DNA from: Capsulimonas corticalis
GTDB lineage: Bacteria; Armatimonadota; Armatimonadia; Armatimonadales; Capsulimonadaceae
DNA: 64,000 nt
Assembly: GCF_003574315.2 (NCBI RefSeq)
Contig: NZ_AP025739.1
Location: forward strand, 3,534,001 to 3,598,000
Direction of reading: 5' to 3'
Shown here: in pieces, positions 18,012 through 26,266 of the stretch
How positions within the stretch are numbered: the first letter of the stretch is position 1
Layout: each line of letters opens with the position of its first letter
Made by a program: the position numbers and the translations under genes
Notes under the pieces: model-generated
Seen by the model: only the letters and a program-made list of their open reading frames with translations
The model's database searches: none
Told to the model about the DNA's origin: nothing

Positions 18012-18916
18012 TGGCTCAGGTCAATCGTTTTTCAGAAGCGCTCAAGGAAGGGGCGAACCTCGTCGGCCTCGCCAGCGCCAGCGCCCTTTCCGTCGCCCTG
18101 CTTTCTCCGCTTCCCATCCTGGTCGGTCTCGCCGCCGAGGCGGCCTACCTTCTGTTCATCCCCGACACCAAGTGGTACGGCGGCCGGCTGGCGCAGCGCG
18201 AGGAGACCGCGCGCCGCCGGCGCAGCCAGCAGTTCCGCGTTGAGACTCTGCCGCAATTGCAGGAAGACACGCAGGCGCGTTTCACGCATCTGGAGCTTGT
18301 GCAGGGACAGATCTACGCCCAGGCGCAGACGGATCAAAAGTGGTTTGGCGAGATGCTGCGCAAGCTCGACTTTCTGCTGGAAAAGTTTCTGATCTTCGCG
18401 CTCAAAGAGCTTCATTTCCGAAACTACCTGCTTTCGATCTGGGAAGAGTGCCAGTCCGATCGCTCGCGCCCGTCGAATGACATCGGCCGCCAGCGTTCGT
18501 CCGGCGGCGGGCGGCCGAATAACTTCGCTTCCTCGCGCTTTTCCGGTCCTCCCGTCGAGTGGGTTCCCCGGGTTGTGAAGGATGTCCAGGGCTCTTATGA
18601 CGGCGATATGGAAAATCTGACCCGCCTGCGCGACGACGAATCCGATCTGAACACCAAGGCGGTCCTGGAGAAGCGCATCGACGTGCTGAAACAGCGCCAT
18701 GAATTCGTGGGCAAGATCGGGCGGATTTTGACGAACCTGAACTACCAGATGGAATTACTGGAGGACACGTTCGGCCTGATCAACGATCAGATCCGCGCCC
18801 GCTCGCCCGAGCAGGTGCTGTCGGACATTGAGGGCGTGGTTTATCAGACGGAGTCCATGACTCAGCTCTTGGATGAGCTGGCCCCGTTTGAGCAGATGAC
18901 GGCGGGTGTTGGGTAA
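18011..18916 (+). CDS. Membrane-anchored coiled-coil protein of the SBP-OmpA cluster, unknown function
   Basis: A 301-residue protein. The start at 18011 is set by the protein (MAQVNRFSEALKE) and by the promoter box six bases before it. Two close hydrophobic segments at about residues 16-50 (LVGLASASALSVALLSPLPI; VGLAAEAAYLLFI) form a membrane hairpin. The remainder is charged and helical with probable coiled coils (residues 65-135 and 195-260); a Ser/Arg/Gly-rich linker lies near 150-175. No enzyme motif is visible. A vague likeness to membrane-hairpin proteins of tellurite/anion-resistance clusters was noted but cannot be supported. It follows the transporter genes and precedes another helical protein in the same direction. 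Confidence 0.6.
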   Translation: MAQVNRFSEALKEGANLVGLASASALSVALLSPLPILVGLAAEAAYLLFIPDTKWYGGRLAQREETARRRRSQQFRVETLPQLQEDTQARFTHLELVQGQIYAQAQTDQKWFGEMLRKLDFLLEKFLIFALKELHFRNYLLSIWEECQSDRSRPSNDIGRQRSSGGGRPNNFASSRFSGPPVEWVPRVVKDVQGSYDGDMENLTRLRDDESDLNTKAVLEKRIDVLKQRHEFVGKIGRILTNLNYQMELLEDTFGLINDQIRARSPEQVLSDIEGVVYQTESMTQLLDELAPFEQMTAGVG

Positions 18917-18966
18917 CGCGCCGGTAACGGCGCAGGCGCCCGCAATGAGAGAGGGCAGAATCACGC

Positions 18967-19668
18967 ATGGATTTTCGAGAAAAATTGCGGAAGGTGGCGT
19001 CCCTGGTCGTGGAGCTGCCGCCCGAATCGGTAACGCACAGTCCGGCAAGCGGCCACGATCCGTCGGACCCGTACGCCGCGATTGACGCGCAGCTTTCGGG
19101 AACCGCGCCTCCGCCGCTGCCGTCGCGAACGGTGGAGCAGCTGGTCGCGCAGTCGGAAGGGCCGAGCCTGGAGGCCGTTCAGGAAGCGGCGTCCGCCATC
19201 CCGACATCGCCGGGAGAGCCCGAACTGCTGTCATTTCCGGAGATCTACCGGCAGGCGGGCGTGCCCGCCGCGCCGTTCACCGCCGAGCAGATGCTGGACA
19301 TGCTGTCGTCCATGCCCGCGTCATTGCCGCTGGACATTCGCCGTCAAACGATCGGCGTCACGCTCAGCGCGATGGGGAAAGCCATCGGCGCGACCCCCGA
19401 CACCATCGTCGCCGACGCCTCGCGCAAGCTCGCCGCCCTTGCGTCCTACGCCGACACCGTCGCCGCCCATACGGCGGCGTTCACGGCCAGCGCCGATCAG
19501 GAGATCGCCGAGCTTCAGCTTGAGATCGACCGCAAGAAGCGCGCGATCGAGACGGCCCGGCAGAACCAGATTGAGGTGGCGCAGTTGTGCCACAATGAGA
19601 CGGATCGCCTGGACGACGTGCTGGAGTTTTTCAGTTTGGACATTGGGGCTTCCAAGCACGCAGGGTAG
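18967..19668 (+). CDS. Soluble helical protein of the SBP-OmpA cluster, unknown function
   Basis: A 233-residue protein without signal peptide or membrane segment. After a Pro/Ser-rich first 85 residues comes a helical domain (FPEIYRQAGVPAAPFTAEQM; IRRQTIGVTLSAMGKAIGAT). A C-terminal coiled coil then spans about 165-220 (IAELQLEIDRKKRAIETAR). No family was recognised. It lies 50 bases after the membrane coiled-coil gene and ahead of a strong terminator, so it is the last gene of the cluster. Pairing of two coiled-coil proteins with an ABC module suggests a structural or sensing role; this is inference. Confidence 0.6.
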   Translation: MDFREKLRKVASLVVELPPESVTHSPASGHDPSDPYAAIDAQLSGTAPPPLPSRTVEQLVAQSEGPSLEAVQEAASAIPTSPGEPELLSFPEIYRQAGVPAAPFTAEQMLDMLSSMPASLPLDIRRQTIGVTLSAMGKAIGATPDTIVADASRKLAALASYADTVAAHTAAFTASADQEIAELQLEIDRKKRAIETARQNQIEVAQLCHNETDRLDDVLEFFSLDIGASKHAG

Positions 19669-19716
19669 CGGATGTTGGTAATTGCAGCCGACATGGATCT
19701 TGTCGACTTGCAGAAG

Positions 19717-19765
19717 AAAAGAAAATGGCCCATCACTCAATCAAAGTGATGGGCCATTTTCTTTT
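19717..19765. terminator. Perfect 21-bp bidirectional terminator
   Basis: Bases 19717-19737 are exactly complementary to 19745-19765 around a 7-base loop, with A4 and T4 runs on the two flanks. It ends the SBP-OmpA operon on the plus strand and the lipoprotein gene on the minus strand. Confidence 0.92.
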
Positions 19766-19820
19766 AGGCGGCGACTCGCTCGGCGGGGGATGGGGCCGCG
19801 CCGAGAGACGCCTTCCGCCT

Positions 19821-20240
19821 TTAGTTCAAGTGAAACTCGTGCGCCGAGATCGTGCGGTCGTGCGTGGTGGAGTAGGGATTGGAGACATCCGATGTCTCGC
19901 CGAACGGCAGCGCGTTTTCCAGAATGACGACGGCGTCCTTGGGAAGCTCGTCGATGGATCCGGAGAACTTGATCCGCGCGCCGCGCGGCATATCCAGCAG
20001 CCGCCACTTGCCCTTGACGGTCTGAGTCTGCGGGCGGGCCGGGAATTCCAGCTGCGGTCCGTTTTTGCCCGCCTCGGTCTGGATATAGGATCCATCATCG
20101 TGCAGGAAGATGGTTTCGGTGGAGTCGCCTTCCGAGTGGGTATAGGAGGCCATGGACGGGGCCACCTTGTCTTTTTTGCATCCGGAGACGAGAACGGAGC
20201 CGAATGCGAGTGCGACGCACATGGTCTTGAGATATTTCAT
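19821..20240 (-). CDS. Small lipoprotein, unknown function
   Basis: A 139-residue protein with a lipoprotein signal peptide: MKYLKTMCVALAFGSVLVSGC gives the lipobox LVSGC with the lipidated Cys at 21. KKDK follows, with no Asp at position +2, so outer-membrane sorting is possible. The mature part is a small beta-rich domain (GSYIQTEAGKNG, KGKWRLLDM) resembling generic stress or lipocalin-like barrels, but no family can be named. The gene is monocistronic, convergent with the cluster to its left and divergent from the dehydrogenase at 20508. A ribosome site (GAAAGGGAAACC) precedes the ATG. Confidence 0.7.
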   Translation of the reverse strand: MKYLKTMCVALAFGSVLVSGCKKDKVAPSMASYTHSEGDSTETIFLHDDGSYIQTEAGKNGPQLEFPARPQTQTVKGKWRLLDMPRGARIKFSGSIDELPKDAVVILENALPFGETSDVSNPYSTTHDRTISAHEFHLN

Positions 20241-20507
20241 GGTTTCCCTTTCTGGGCTGAAACTTTTTGTCGCGGCTGCGTATGGTCGCGCGGCCGTTTT
20301 ATCCTAGCATCGTTACGCATGGCGAGCACAAAATCCTTCCGTGGGACCAAAGTTGCCTCCAACAGTGTTCTATACGGTAAGGAAGCTGATAAAAATACGA
20401 GAAATATAAATAAATTTCTTGGTTACCCCATTTGCTTTATCGATAATGCATCAATTCGTGCTAGAATTGAATCAGCGAATGGAGCCACATTTCCGAAGGT
20501 CAAAGTC

Positions 20508-21641
20508 ATGAAGAAGATTGGTTTGATGGGCTGTGGGATGATTGCGGATTACGGGCATATTCCGGCGATCCTGGCGACGCAGGGGCTGGAGGCGTGGGCC
20601 GTCTACGACCCGAACCCCGAACACGCCTACGGCCTACAGCATAAATACGGCATTCCTCATGGATACGCCATGAGCGATATGTTCTTTGAGTCGGGAATCG
20701 AAGCCGTGGTCGTGACGTCCGCCGCGCCGGCGCACAGGCAGAACGTGGAGCAAGCCGCGCGTTACGGTCTCCCGGTCCTCTGCGAAAAGCCGCTGGCGAT
20801 GACGGACAGCGACGCTGCGTCGATGATCAAGACGATGGACGACGCCGGTTTGCTCCTGACGACGGGTTTTTGCTACCGGTTCAGCGGCGTGTCGCAGAAC
20901 ATCAAGCGCCTGATCCAGGACGGCGCGATCGGCGAACCGCGCACGCTGCGCTTGATCTATATTTGGAACCTGCATGGGCGCGATATCCTTGGCCCTGACG
21001 GCAAGCCGCAGATGAACCCGTACTGGCTGGGCCGCATGAACGAGGGCGGTCCGATGGTCGATTGCGGCGTTCACCAGATCGATCTGGCGCGCTGGTGGCT
21101 GGACTCGGATGTCGACCACTATCAGGCGGCGGGCGCGTGGGTGGAGAAGTACGAAGCGCCGGACCACATGTGGCTGCACCTTGACCACGACAACGGTGCG
21201 CACACGATGGCCGAAATGAGCTTTTCGTACGGTCATACCGTGCGCGATCCGCGCGCGCACTTCTCGTACCACATCATCGGCACCGAAGGCGTCATCCGAT
21301 ATGACCGTGAGGGCTGGCTGTTCGAAGTTCGCACGAAGTTCGGCACGCACCAGCTCCCCGGCTCCAGCGAGAAGGACTTCGAGGGCATGTACGCCGCCTT
21401 TGCCCACGCGCTGGAGACCGGCGACACCACCGGCCTTCCGACCGGTTATGACGGCCTGCGCGCCACGCAGATCGCCCGCACCGCCACCGAAGCCGTGATC
21501 GACCGCCGCTGGCGCGGCACGACATGCCTCTGCGGCGATTGCTCCCAGCATCAAACGACCACGGTGAATCGGATCGAGACTCTGCCAAAGTCGCTGGTAA
21601 TGCCGTCGGCGCTCGCGGCCTGCAACGGCCACCACGGATAA
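20508..21641 (+). CDS. Gfo/Idh/MocA-family oxidoreductase
   Basis: A 377-residue NAD(P)-dependent sugar or cyclitol dehydrogenase. The start at 20508 is preceded by GAAGG and gives the Rossmann motif at the very N-terminus (KKIGLMGCGMIADYGHIPA). The family signature CEKPLAMT follows near residue 100 with the catalytic Lys. GGPMVDCGVHQIDLARWW near 185 provides the Asp/His pair of the C-terminal domain. The substrate cannot be assigned. The frame is open for about 780 bases upstream, but that stretch overlaps the lipoprotein gene on the other strand and is not coding. The last 40 residues (TTCLCGDCSQHQTTT) contain two Cys not typical of the family. A VanZ-like gene follows after 13 bases. Confidence 0.9.
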   Translation: MKKIGLMGCGMIADYGHIPAILATQGLEAWAVYDPNPEHAYGLQHKYGIPHGYAMSDMFFESGIEAVVVTSAAPAHRQNVEQAARYGLPVLCEKPLAMTDSDAASMIKTMDDAGLLLTTGFCYRFSGVSQNIKRLIQDGAIGEPRTLRLIYIWNLHGRDILGPDGKPQMNPYWLGRMNEGGPMVDCGVHQIDLARWWLDSDVDHYQAAGAWVEKYEAPDHMWLHLDHDNGAHTMAEMSFSYGHTVRDPRAHFSYHIIGTEGVIRYDREGWLFEVRTKFGTHQLPGSSEKDFEGMYAAFAHALETGDTTGLPTGYDGLRATQIARTATEAVIDRRWRGTTCLCGDCSQHQTTTVNRIETLPKSLVMPSALAACNGHHG

Positions 21642-21654
21642 CGCGGAAACATAA

Positions 21655-22089
21655 ATGGAGCAAAAAGATCAGAAACGCCCTCCGGTTTGGCTGCTTGCCG
21701 CCTGGGCGTCCCTGATCTTTTTTACTTCCTGCTTCTTCATCTCCATCGACGTCTGGATCGCCTTTATCAAGCGCATCGTCCCCATCCCCGCCGTCCAGGG
21801 CCTCTTCGCCCTGTTCTGGTATCACTGGGGATTCTACGTCGTCAAAGGCTGGCACGCGACTGAGTACGCCGTGCTGGCGAGCCTCCTTTTCCTTACCCTG
21901 CGTCGTCGGATCACCCGTATTTCCGCCCTGGCGCTATCGCTCGTCCTGGCCGCCGCATTCGCGGCGAGCGACGAGTGGCATCAAACGTTCGTCCCATACC
22001 GAGACGGCTGCCTGCGCGATGTCCTGATCGACACCAGCGGGGCGACGCTGGCGTTGATCGTCTGGGCCGTGAAAACCCGCCGCGGGTAA
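21655..22089 (+). CDS. VanZ-like membrane protein
   Basis: A 144-residue protein with about four membrane helices. The family features are GWHATEYAVLASLLF and SDEWHQTFVPYRDGCLRDVLIDTSGA. VanZ-like proteins are widespread; the founding member gives low teicoplanin resistance, but the biochemical role of most is unknown. It probably shares the dehydrogenase transcript (13-base gap). The DNA that follows is convergent with a minus-strand operon. Confidence 0.85.
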   Translation: MEQKDQKRPPVWLLAAWASLIFFTSCFFISIDVWIAFIKRIVPIPAVQGLFALFWYHWGFYVVKGWHATEYAVLASLLFLTLRRRITRISALALSLVLAAAFAASDEWHQTFVPYRDGCLRDVLIDTSGATLALIVWAVKTRRG

Positions 22090-22130
22090 CGGGATGAAAC
22101 CCTACATGTATTTCTCGATGCTTGGTCCCG

Positions 22131-22538
22131 CTAATCGGGATGAGCCTTGCAATTCTTCATTGCAAGTTCCCCATCACACCAGAGGTCGTATCGAAATGAT
22201 CGTGGATGTGCAATCAATTCCAACGACTGTTTCGCCCATTCGCGGATCCGTGGATTCCTTGCTTCCGTGTTTTGCTTAATAAGCCTGACCACTATATCCT
22301 GTGAAAATGCTGGCCAGTTGGACCTGACGGCATCGCCGACGTAGAGGTAAAGACACAATAAGAAGAAATCACGATTTGGGCAATTTTTGTCTCCTGCCCA
22401 TTCTATGACAAGGTCTATATTTGCATCATCGACTACGGCTAACTCCCAGTCTTGCTCGGCTCCATCCGGGTATTCCGCATCAATCGTGTAGGCCCAATCT
22501 TTCAATTCGCTGTGAGTAGGATTCCACGGATCAACCAT
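22131..22538 (-). CDS. Small cytosolic protein of unknown function
   Basis: A 135-residue acidic protein without signal peptide. It is rich in Trp and Asp (PWNPTHSELKDWAY; QDWELAVVDD) and ends in a helical segment. Its ATG directly follows the TAA of the GH18-like gene (TAAATG), so it is translationally coupled to it, although the partner is secreted and this one is not. It resembles the small single-domain proteins often encoded as orphan immunity-like genes, but no family is recognised. Confidence 0.6.
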   Translation of the reverse strand: MVDPWNPTHSELKDWAYTIDAEYPDGAEQDWELAVVDDANIDLVIEWAGDKNCPNRDFFLLCLYLYVGDAVRSNWPAFSQDIVVRLIKQNTEARNPRIREWAKQSLELIAHPRSFRYDLWCDGELAMKNCKAHPD

Positions 22539-23465
22539 TTATTTCTCTTGCCTCTTCCCGTCGCGGACGCCTTGGGCCGCGCGCCACACTTCGGGCGTTT
22601 TCCAGCCGGCGGCGGGGAGCTGTGCGTCCCAGATCCCGATTCCCATCGATCCGTCTTGCTGGAGCCATTGGAGCTGCTCCAGAGCGGTATTTCCCTGCCA
22701 GGGGTCTTTGTCCGAGGGAACTCCGACCTGGAGCTTCGCGGCGAATTTGCCGGCGGCTTTTTTTTGTGCGGCGTATGAAGCCCAGTCGGCGGCGCCGGAG
22801 CCGATGTCGGCGTAGCCCATGGTGGTGAGGCCGTCCACGAGCGGGAAAAGGTCGGGCCACCAGCTTTGGTTGGGAGCATTCCAGACGTAGGAAAAACTGT
22901 CCGCCGTCAGGTGCTTGCGCCGCTGGCGGAGTTCCTGCGAAAGATCGGTCATGAACGCGACATATACTGCCTTGTCTTTGTCCGTCTCGCCGGGGCCTTC
23001 CAGATCGATGTCCACGCCGTCGAGATCCAGGCGATCCATTTCATTCACCAGATTCTTCACAAAGTCTTTCTCGTGATCGGTGAAGGCGGCGCGCGCCAGC
23101 GGCCAGTCCCACTTGACCGCGCCGTTGTAAACGCACATCATCACGCGGATCCCATGCGCATGGCCCCAGTCGCGCAAATCCGTAACGGCGGCGTCGTTCA
23201 CTCCTGGGTCCTGGGCGTACGCGACTCCTCCCTGCACGGTCGGCGTCCAGAATTGGAGATCCAGATGCGTGATCGCATTTTGCGGGCCGGTGTCGCCGAA
23301 GGAGGATGTCAGCGCCGCCTTGGACGCTGGGATGGCGTAGGGCGGAACCCAGATCGCGACGGGATGTTTGTAGACGTGAAACTTTGCCTCCGCGTGCGCG
23401 ACCGGAGCGCCGAGCAGTGATGCGCAGCCCAGCGCCATGAGAGTGGAAGCCATGGATTTGATCAT
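22539..23465 (-). CDS. Secreted GH18-family (chitinase-like) glycoside hydrolase
   Basis: A 308-residue protein. The ATG at 23465 is chosen because the longer frame begins at a TTG and adds residues before the signal peptide; cleavage is likely after APVAHAEA. The barrel carries the complete GH18 signature DGVDIDLE, with Asp149, Asp152, Asp154 and the acid Glu156. MGYAD appears further on and the WDAQ segment near the end. GH18 includes chitinases, endo-N-acetylglucosaminidases and inactive lectins; the intact motif supports activity. The gene lies 23 bases after a secreted beta-propeller gene and abuts a small unknown gene, forming an operon. Confidence 0.85.
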   Translation of the reverse strand: MIKSMASTLMALGCASLLGAPVAHAEAKFHVYKHPVAIWVPPYAIPASKAALTSSFGDTGPQNAITHLDLQFWTPTVQGGVAYAQDPGVNDAAVTDLRDWGHAHGIRVMMCVYNGAVKWDWPLARAAFTDHEKDFVKNLVNEMDRLDLDGVDIDLEGPGETDKDKAVYVAFMTDLSQELRQRRKHLTADSFSYVWNAPNQSWWPDLFPLVDGLTTMGYADIGSGAADWASYAAQKKAAGKFAAKLQVGVPSDKDPWQGNTALEQLQWLQQDGSMGIGIWDAQLPAAGWKTPEVWRAAQGVRDGKRQEK

Positions 23466-23488
23466 TGGTTGCGATGCTTTCTGGTGTG

Positions 23489-25603
23489 TCAAAAGATATC
23501 TAATTCCTGACGCGGGTTGCCTCTGCCGACAGCGCCGTACGGCCCATCGATCTGAAACGGGATCATCGGGGAATTGGCCAACGCGCCACTGGGGAGAAGG
23601 CGCTGAACCTGGACGGAATAGTCGCCGGCGATTGTGAGATCGGCGAGGCGGGACAGCACGAAACGATATTGGCGCTGGCCGCCCGGCGGCAGTAGGATCG
23701 GAGCGGCGTGGGCTGACGGCGCAAAGAGATCGTGACCGGCGGCGAGCAAAGCCGCCGGGATCGTGGCCGGCTCGCGTTTATTCCGGAAGGTGTCGATGAA
23801 CCAGGGTCTCGGACCGGTCAGCGCCAGTCGGAATGGGGGCAGGTCCGCGCCCAGCGGGATCGGATGATCGGTGACGTTCTTCAGCACGACCGTCAGCACC
23901 ACGGGGGAATCGGCGCCAAGCACGTCCGCCGGAAGGCGGGCCGCGATCGTTAGTCCGTCCGTCTCGGCGCCCCAGTGCTGCGGAGTTGGCGAGACGGCGG
24001 CTGCGACGTCGTTGGCGGCGGGGACCGCGGTAGGGACATCCAGCGGCGCCGGGACAAGGCCTTTCCGTTCGTCCAGCCGGAACGCCTTCAGGGCGCTGGA
24101 GTTCTGGCTGATCACATAAGCGAGATGGCCGGCTCCGAAAAATACCGAGGTGATGGGAGTCTCATACGCCGTCCTTCCGAGCGACTTGAGCGATCCATCC
24201 GTTCCGATGCGATAACAGTAAAGCGCGCTTTGGCTGATCGCCGTCAGGAAACGCCCGCTGGGATCGACCGCGAGCGACGTGCAGGGGGCGTATCCCGGCT
24301 GCGCGGGCATCGGCCCCCGGGGCGTTTGCGCGCCCGGCAGTTGGGTGAGGCGGCCATGGGCGTCAATACGCATCGGGACGATGAGATCGTCGGGCGAAGA
24401 TCCATCGGCGTTCATCTCATAGGACTTCGAAGTGAGGATAAACGCAAAGCGTCCAGAGGGAGACAGGGCAATCGCCTGATCGCGTCCTCCCGATGGGCCT
24501 GCGGCGCTGCCCGGCGGCGCGAGCGCTTCCGCCACTCGCCCGTCCGGCCCCAGCCGGTAGCCGAACGTCTGGCCGTTACATGCATAGAGAAAGGCGCCGT
24601 CGGGGCTGATCGCCGCGAAGTCGGAAAGCATCACATCCTTGTCTATTGCCAAGGAGGTATTCTTCACTCTCGACGTTTCCGTCAGTTGCCCATCGTGTCC
24701 AATGGAGTAGAGAGTATTGCCCCAGTTACTCAGAGCGTATAGGAAGCGCCCGTGTGGATCCACAAGGAGCCGCCCTGGAAACTTCTGCGCCGCAACGGTC
24801 GTGGGAGACAGGGGCGAGAGCGCGCCATCGTCGCCAATCCGAAACTGAGAAATCGTGTTGTCGTCGCCGTTGCCGACATAAAGAAACCGGCCGTCGGAAG
24901 TGGCGACGATGGCGCGGGCGCCGTCGCCCGCGAGCGCGTTCGAAGCCAGCGTGGACGAGACGGCGCCGTCTTGCCCGACTCGAAAACGGCACACCGCCGA
25001 TATCTTGCGGGCATAGTCTTCGCCGCCCGCCATATAGAGAAATGTCTGATGGCTGGGCGGGGGCGTATATGCTTCCGAGTCGCTGCGCGCGTCCTTGCTC
25101 TCGATCACTTGAACCGTCAACGGCCCTGCGCTCAGCGCGGCGGGCGCTGGCTGGCTATGGTCGCCTACGAGCGGCGCTTCCCACCCGGAAATCCGGCGCT
25201 GAACGCTCACTTGATATATGCCGGCGCGCGACAGATCGAATAAGCGGGCGAGATTGAAACGGTACAGAAGCGACTTTCCCGAATCGAGACTGATGGCCCA
25301 ATTGGCGCTCACCGCCATGGGGGATGTGAGCACACGATCTCCAAAGGCCGTGCGGGGGACGGAGCGACCGGCGTTATCCGTGACGGTAATCTGAAACGAC
25401 GATTCCTCAAACGCGGAGTAGCCTACGATGAGCGGAACGGCGCCGTTGTTATGCAGGGCTAGAGCCAGCGTCACCGGCTGGCCCGCCGGGCATGCCGGAC
25501 GCTCCAAATTCGCCATCAAGCTGACAGGAACTGACGCATCGGCGAATGCGATCATCGGCGAAAGCGCGAGTATCGCGGCCAGTAGGAATGGCGCTCCCTG
25601 CAT
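23489..25603 (-). CDS. Secreted lactonase-type beta-propeller flanked by two Ig-like domains
   Basis: A 704-residue protein with a signal peptide (ends MIAFADA) and an excellent Shine-Dalgarno (GGAGGAAATT). Residues 28-145 and about 560-690 look like similar Ig-like/BsuPI-type domains (CPAGQPVTLALALHNNGAVP; SPVVLTVVLKNVTDHPIPLG). Between them, repeats such as SDGRFLYVGNGDDNTISQF, PHGRFLYAL and PSGRFAFILTS form a seven-bladed YVTN/lactonase-type propeller. An enzymatic or binding role cannot be told. It sits in an operon with GH18 and begins 10 bases after the preceding gene stops. Confidence 0.75.
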   Translation of the reverse strand: MQGAPFLLAAILALSPMIAFADASVPVSLMANLERPACPAGQPVTLALALHNNGAVPLIVGYSAFEESSFQITVTDNAGRSVPRTAFGDRVLTSPMAVSANWAISLDSGKSLLYRFNLARLFDLSRAGIYQVSVQRRISGWEAPLVGDHSQPAPAALSAGPLTVQVIESKDARSDSEAYTPPPSHQTFLYMAGGEDYARKISAVCRFRVGQDGAVSSTLASNALAGDGARAIVATSDGRFLYVGNGDDNTISQFRIGDDGALSPLSPTTVAAQKFPGRLLVDPHGRFLYALSNWGNTLYSIGHDGQLTETSRVKNTSLAIDKDVMLSDFAAISPDGAFLYACNGQTFGYRLGPDGRVAEALAPPGSAAGPSGGRDQAIALSPSGRFAFILTSKSYEMNADGSSPDDLIVPMRIDAHGRLTQLPGAQTPRGPMPAQPGYAPCTSLAVDPSGRFLTAISQSALYCYRIGTDGSLKSLGRTAYETPITSVFFGAGHLAYVISQNSSALKAFRLDERKGLVPAPLDVPTAVPAANDVAAAVSPTPQHWGAETDGLTIAARLPADVLGADSPVVLTVVLKNVTDHPIPLGADLPPFRLALTGPRPWFIDTFRNKREPATIPAALLAAGHDLFAPSAHAAPILLPPGGQRQYRFVLSRLADLTIAGDYSVQVQRLLPSGALANSPMIPFQIDGPYGAVGRGNPRQELDIF

Positions 25604-25613
25604 AATTTCCTCC

Positions 25614-26114
25614 TCAAAACACGATGGGTTTGTTCACCGCCAACGCCGCCGCCGCAAGCTCGCTCATCTGATGGATGAAGCTGCGGAGGATTTCTTTGTG
25701 CTCATCCGTGTAGGCGTCGAGCTTTCGGACGGAAAGATCGTTCACTTCATCCACAAGGTCAAATAGCTCGTGCGTCTCAATTCGATCCCCGCAATGCACG
25801 CCGTTGTAGACGACTCGCTCCAGCAGCATCGGATAGTTTCGATGCGCGGCTTGCGCCACGTCGCCGATCAGGCTTCGGATCCGCCCGACGCGGGAGATAT
25901 TGCCGAGAAAATGGTGAAGCAGCGTGAAATCCTCATGGTCGCAGGGGCGCGCATGGTTTTTCCACTCGTCATACGCCGCATCCTTCTCTGGATCGCCGGT
26001 CTCGATTTCCGGAACTCCGTCGGCGCTGATGACGACAAGCTCCGAAAACGGCGGCGTCGTACGCAGTCTGCCCTTTTCATAGCAATCACAATAGACGGAA
26101 GCGTCCAAGGTCAT
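25614..26114 (-). CDS. Cytosolic protein of unknown function
   Basis: A 166-residue acidic protein beginning MTLDASVYCDCYEKGR. GAGGTGTTGGG directly before the ATG is a good ribosome site. It is mostly alpha-helical with no signal peptide and no enzyme motif. It ends 10 bases before the propeller gene. Proteins with this opening are recurrent, function-free hypotheticals; I do not assign one. Confidence 0.65.
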   Translation of the reverse strand: MTLDASVYCDCYEKGRLRTTPPFSELVVISADGVPEIETGDPEKDAAYDEWKNHARPCDHEDFTLLHHFLGNISRVGRIRSLIGDVAQAAHRNYPMLLERVVYNGVHCGDRIETHELFDLVDEVNDLSVRKLDAYTDEHKEILRSFIHQMSELAAAALAVNKPIVF

Positions 26115-26266
26115 CCCAACACCTCATTCTTCGCCAACGTCAAATCGGCCGGCTGTCGTTCCATGCGCTCTAATCCATCAAAATTTACGTTTGGGGATGC
26201 CGTAGGACTTCCTTGTATCGTTTTGACACCATCTGGCGGCCTAACTTCAAATGAGGCGTCGCCATT

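Noticed and set aside
18011-19668. Possible TelA/XpaC tellurite-resistance pair
   Set aside because: The two proteins share only general features (membrane hairpin, coiled coil) with those families; no diagnostic motif could be seen.
19725-20507. Upstream extension of the Gfo/Idh/MocA dehydrogenase
   Set aside because: The Rossmann motif lies directly after the Met at 20508, and the extension overlaps the lipoprotein gene on the other strand.
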